Source of the DNA: Acorus gramineus | Taxonomy: Eukaryota > Streptophyta > Magnoliopsida > Acorales > Acoraceae | DNA length: 64,000 bases | Reading direction: 5' to 3' | NCBI GenBank assembly: GCA_030737835.1 | Contig: CM060857.1 | Span: 2,256,716 to 2,320,715, forward strand | Shown here: one piece after another, positions 61,451 to 64,000 of the stretch | How positions within the stretch are numbered: the first letter of the stretch is position 1 | Layout of the letters: each line of letters opens with the position of its first letter | Made by a program: the position numbers and the translations under genes | The notes under the pieces: generated by a model | Databases searched by the model: none | The model's input: the letters and a program-made list of their open reading frames with translations, nothing else | What the model was told of the DNA's origin: nothing

Positions 61451-62444
61451 CAGTGTTCTGATATGCGGGATGCGGTTTCCATGCGACTAGGATACCGCAC
61501 AGAGTATATGCAGTATGCGGGAGTATATGCGGTTCTATAATTTTTTATTAATAAAAATTAAAAAATGAATTATTCTATGGTGATTATTTATAAACAAGAG
61601 TTAACAAGCTAATATCATAAATTTAAATAAATCTAACCTTTTATGTCAATAATTCTATGCATCTAGGGCTTTAGCAACTAATGTTGGGGTTCCTCATCAT
61701 ACACACAGGTATGCATGTATATTCAAAGATATAGTTCGTGATCAACAATTTATCAACAATTCATCAACTTGAGACATGTTTTTAAAACATGCACCAAGAC
61801 TTCAAGGTTCTGATATGATAAATAACATTTGAACCTACAGGCATCAGCTGATAAAGACAATCCAGATGGTAGAGATGCTGATGCAGATGATATATAGTTT
61901 ATTTAATTTTTTTCAATCGATAGGTTAATATAGTGAAGAAAAGGTGAATCAACATTATCAAATTTTTGCTTGTCACTACCTACTCTGTTTCAGTGGAATG
62001 TGATAGAGGAGTAACCAATCCAAATCTTAGTTTGATGAATCAAATTATTTAACAATGCAAACACCAATATTATACACCATCAAGCAAAGAAAGTAAAATC
62101 AGTACATCTTAATATGTAAAAGAGGGAGTTAGATCACCGATTCACCGCGTGAAGGAGGCCGGACCGCCAGAGGAGTCGCTGGCTCGCTGCCTGAAGGAGG
62201 CCGGACCGCCGGATTCGGCAATCGGCGTTGAAGAAGTCCCGAGGAAGAAGTATTGAAGAAGAAGTAAAGGTAGGGCACGAGCAGAGGATGATTTTTTTTT
62301 TTTTTAGTGCTAAACGGGTTGACCCGTTTAAAAATTATATTTTTGTGCGCCCGCTTAAGCGGACGCATAAGCGGGATCGGGCCGCATATGCGGGCCCGAC
62401 CCGCATACACCCGCCCAATGCCCCAGGCGGTTCGGTGAACATTG
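61451..62444. mobile_element. hAT-like non-autonomous element
   Basis: A 994-bp segment with ends CAGTGTTC and, inverted, CAATGTTC, fitting the hAT YARNG rule. Both subterminal zones are rich in ATGCGGG/CCGCAT words. The flanks TATATATA and CATATATA differ by one base, so the duplication is only probable in this AT repeat context. A GC-rich patch at 62140-62250 contains a repeated GAAGGAGGCCGGACCGCC. No transposase. Confidence 0.6.
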
Positions 62445-62489
62445 CATATATATTAATATTATAAAAAGTTACGTATAAGATTCAAATGT

Positions 62490-63095
62490 CCGAACTAGGG
62501 GAGCAATTCAATCATTTTAGTTCAATTTTTAAAAAATCTAAATTGAATTAAACTATATTTTATTATAACCCGAAAATCGATTTGAACTGTAATTCCAATT
62601 AAACACCCAAAATCGAACGGAGCCGATCTTTGAACCTGAACTAAATCAAACCAAATTAAACTGTTAAAAATAAAAATCTATATATCCAATTAATTTTTTT
62701 TTATTCCTACCAATTTGGGATTTTGGGTTGATTAGAGTTTTTTCAAAGATTGGTTTACAACTTTATATAAATATATCAATATGCTAAGATTGATGGTATA
62801 AATTAATATATTAATTCATTTATGAATATTAATGGTATCAATATAGTTTTTAATATAAAAAGAATAATATAAATGAATATTAATCATGAATAATCAAGTT
62901 TTTAAATTTATTTCGATTCAATTCATCAATTTGGTTTTTTTTTAAAATAAAAACTATATCTAAATAATTGTAGATCAATTTATTAATTTTTTAATCCATA
63001 TCTAAATCAAGTTATAAAACTATTAATCCAAACATGAAAAAAAATCAGAATCGATTCGGATTCGGTTTAACCAACTCAACTTGGACCCATAATCA
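62490..63095. repeat. AT-rich repeat with GGTTT(C/A)G-type ends
   Basis: CTAGGGGAGCAATTCAATC at the left, and GAATCGATTCGGATTCGG at the right, resemble ends of low-complexity hAT-like elements. The interior is AT-rich and non-coding. Boundaries are approximate. Confidence 0.35.
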
Positions 63096-63119
63096 AAGTT
63101 TAAGGGACATTATATATAT

Positions 63120-63650
63120 GGGAAAAATTCATATAACCCCCTGTAAACTGATTAAAATCCATATAGCCCCCTGACTTTTTTAAAATCCATGTAACCCCTT
63201 GAAAACACTCAGTAAATCTAAATAACCCCCTGAAAGAAATTTAGGTTTACAAATGATGAATATTATTGAATATTATGTTTGGTTAATCTTGGTAGAAACA
63301 TAGTATAAAAAAAAATTGCAATGTGTTAAAAATGTAAAAAATCTTTTGTAAATGATGATTTTATTCATCTGGATAGAATTTTATAACATATCTAGAGAGG
63401 GTAAAATCATCATTTTCATATGATTTTTTATATTTTTAATCCATTGTAGTGGTTTTTTAGTATATCGTATTTTCAATCATGGTTAACTAAATGAAATATG
63501 TGTAAAATATTCATCATCTATTAACAAAAAGTTTCTTCAGGGGGTTATTTGAATTTACTAAGTGTTTTTAGAAGATTATATGGATTTTAAGAAAAGACAG
63601 GGGTTATATGAATTGCAGTCAAATTTCAGGGGGTTGTATGGATTTTACCC
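63120..63650. mobile_element. Palindromic MITE upstream of COG5
   Basis: The left arm contains CATATAACCCCCTGTAAACT, ATCCATATAGCCCCCTGAC and AATAACCCCCTGAAAGAAA. The right arm repeats these inverted (CAGGGGGTTATTTGAATTTA, CAGGGGTTATATGAATTGCA, CAGGGGGTTGTATGG). Arms exceed 120 bp. It lies in TATA-rich flanks and ends 150 bp before the COG5 start codon. Confidence 0.65.
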
Positions 63651-63799
63651 CATATATATATATGGTTAAGGGGAGTTCTGACACGTAAAAAGTCAATTAC
63701 CAACACCGACATGTGCAGACCGCCCTACCTATAACCATAAGAACCCCCGTAGTCACAGAAAAACCGTCGAAGGTCTGTTATTCTCACCCCCGCCTATCA

Positions 63800-64000
63800 A
63801 TGGCGTCCCCTAAACTCCTCCCCCCTCCCTCACCATTACAGAGACTCTCCACCTTCAAAGATAACAAAACCCTAGCTCCGCCGTCACCGTCTCCGCCTCT
63901 CCATCAACCCTCCTCCGCCACCTCCACCTCCTCCTCCCCCCTCGACTCCTTCTCTGCCGACCCGACTTTCTCCGCCTTCCTCTCCCCCTCCTTCGACTCC
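63800..64000 (+). CDS. COG5: Conserved oligomeric Golgi complex subunit 5, N-terminus (cut by window edge)
   Basis: Subunit of the COG tethering complex that recycles Golgi enzymes by retrograde vesicle traffic. Only the first 67 codons are in the window. They read MASPKLLPPPSPLQRLSTFK, then a Pro/Ser-rich stretch, then SSPLDSFSADPTFSAFLSPS. This agrees well with the start of plant COG5 (SPLQRFSTFK and SPLDSF-DP-FSPFLS-type blocks). The ATG lies in a TCAATGGCG context, and the frame is open to the edge with no splice donor evident. The region is strongly C/T-rich. Confidence 0.8.
   Translation, partial: MASPKLLPPPSPLQRLSTFKDNKTLAPPSPSPPLHQPSSATSTSSSPLDSFSADPTFSAFLSPSFDS

Overview
This is plant nuclear DNA, from an angiosperm. 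Every recognisable gene is eukaryotic with GT-AG introns. Several products carry plastid transit peptides or belong to plant-only families, and the gaps are packed with plant-type MITEs, an LTR element with an initiator-Met tRNA primer site and a LINE remnant. One gene, a CYP77-type P450, is extremely GC-rich while its neighbours are not. That bimodality is usual in monocots but does not prove one. The species cannot be named from this sequence.

Layout. 708-3626 (-) encodes cytosolic ribosomal protein S14 (uS11), with a telo-box/site II promoter. 5621-11231 (-) encodes plastid tryptophan synthase beta, with a hAT-like element in intron 1 and a small MITE in intron 4. 11.7-15.3 kb is a gene-free block of dated insertions: a GGCC-rich hAT element, a Harbinger-type MITE, a nested MITE/hAT pair and an ATATCCG-rich hAT-like element. 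16168-22055 (+) encodes a DAWDLE/SNIP1-type FHA protein. 22-31 kb is gene-free and holds a three-level nest ending in a 5'-truncated LINE with a 17-bp target-site duplication. 31377-33306 (+) is the P450. 36249-39513 is a Mutator-like element carrying the remains of a Ulp1-type protease. 43257-43720 is a dead P450 fragment. 44772-49430 (+) encodes a plastid RluA-type RNA pseudouridine synthase. 51849-52441 (+) encodes a TMEM97/sigma-2-receptor-like membrane protein. 54367-56459 is a young non-autonomous LTR element. 57804-60400 (+) encodes plastid ribosomal protein L6. 63800 to the window edge (+) is the first exon of Golgi complex subunit COG5.

The genes are unrelated single-copy or housekeeping genes and form no cluster or operon. 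Two make ribosomal proteins, one cytosolic and one plastid. Two more act in the plastid, in Trp synthesis and rRNA modification.

I see no undescribed multi-gene system. The most interesting local event is an exact 55-bp tandem duplication across an exon-intron junction of the plastid L6 gene. It creates a ready-made 30-nt, in-frame cassette exon. Other points worth a check are the heme-loop Gly-to-Ala change in the P450, the two-frame first exon of the pseudouridine synthase, an unclassified element with 42-bp subterminal repeats, and a repeated TGTAACT word inside the Mutator-like element.
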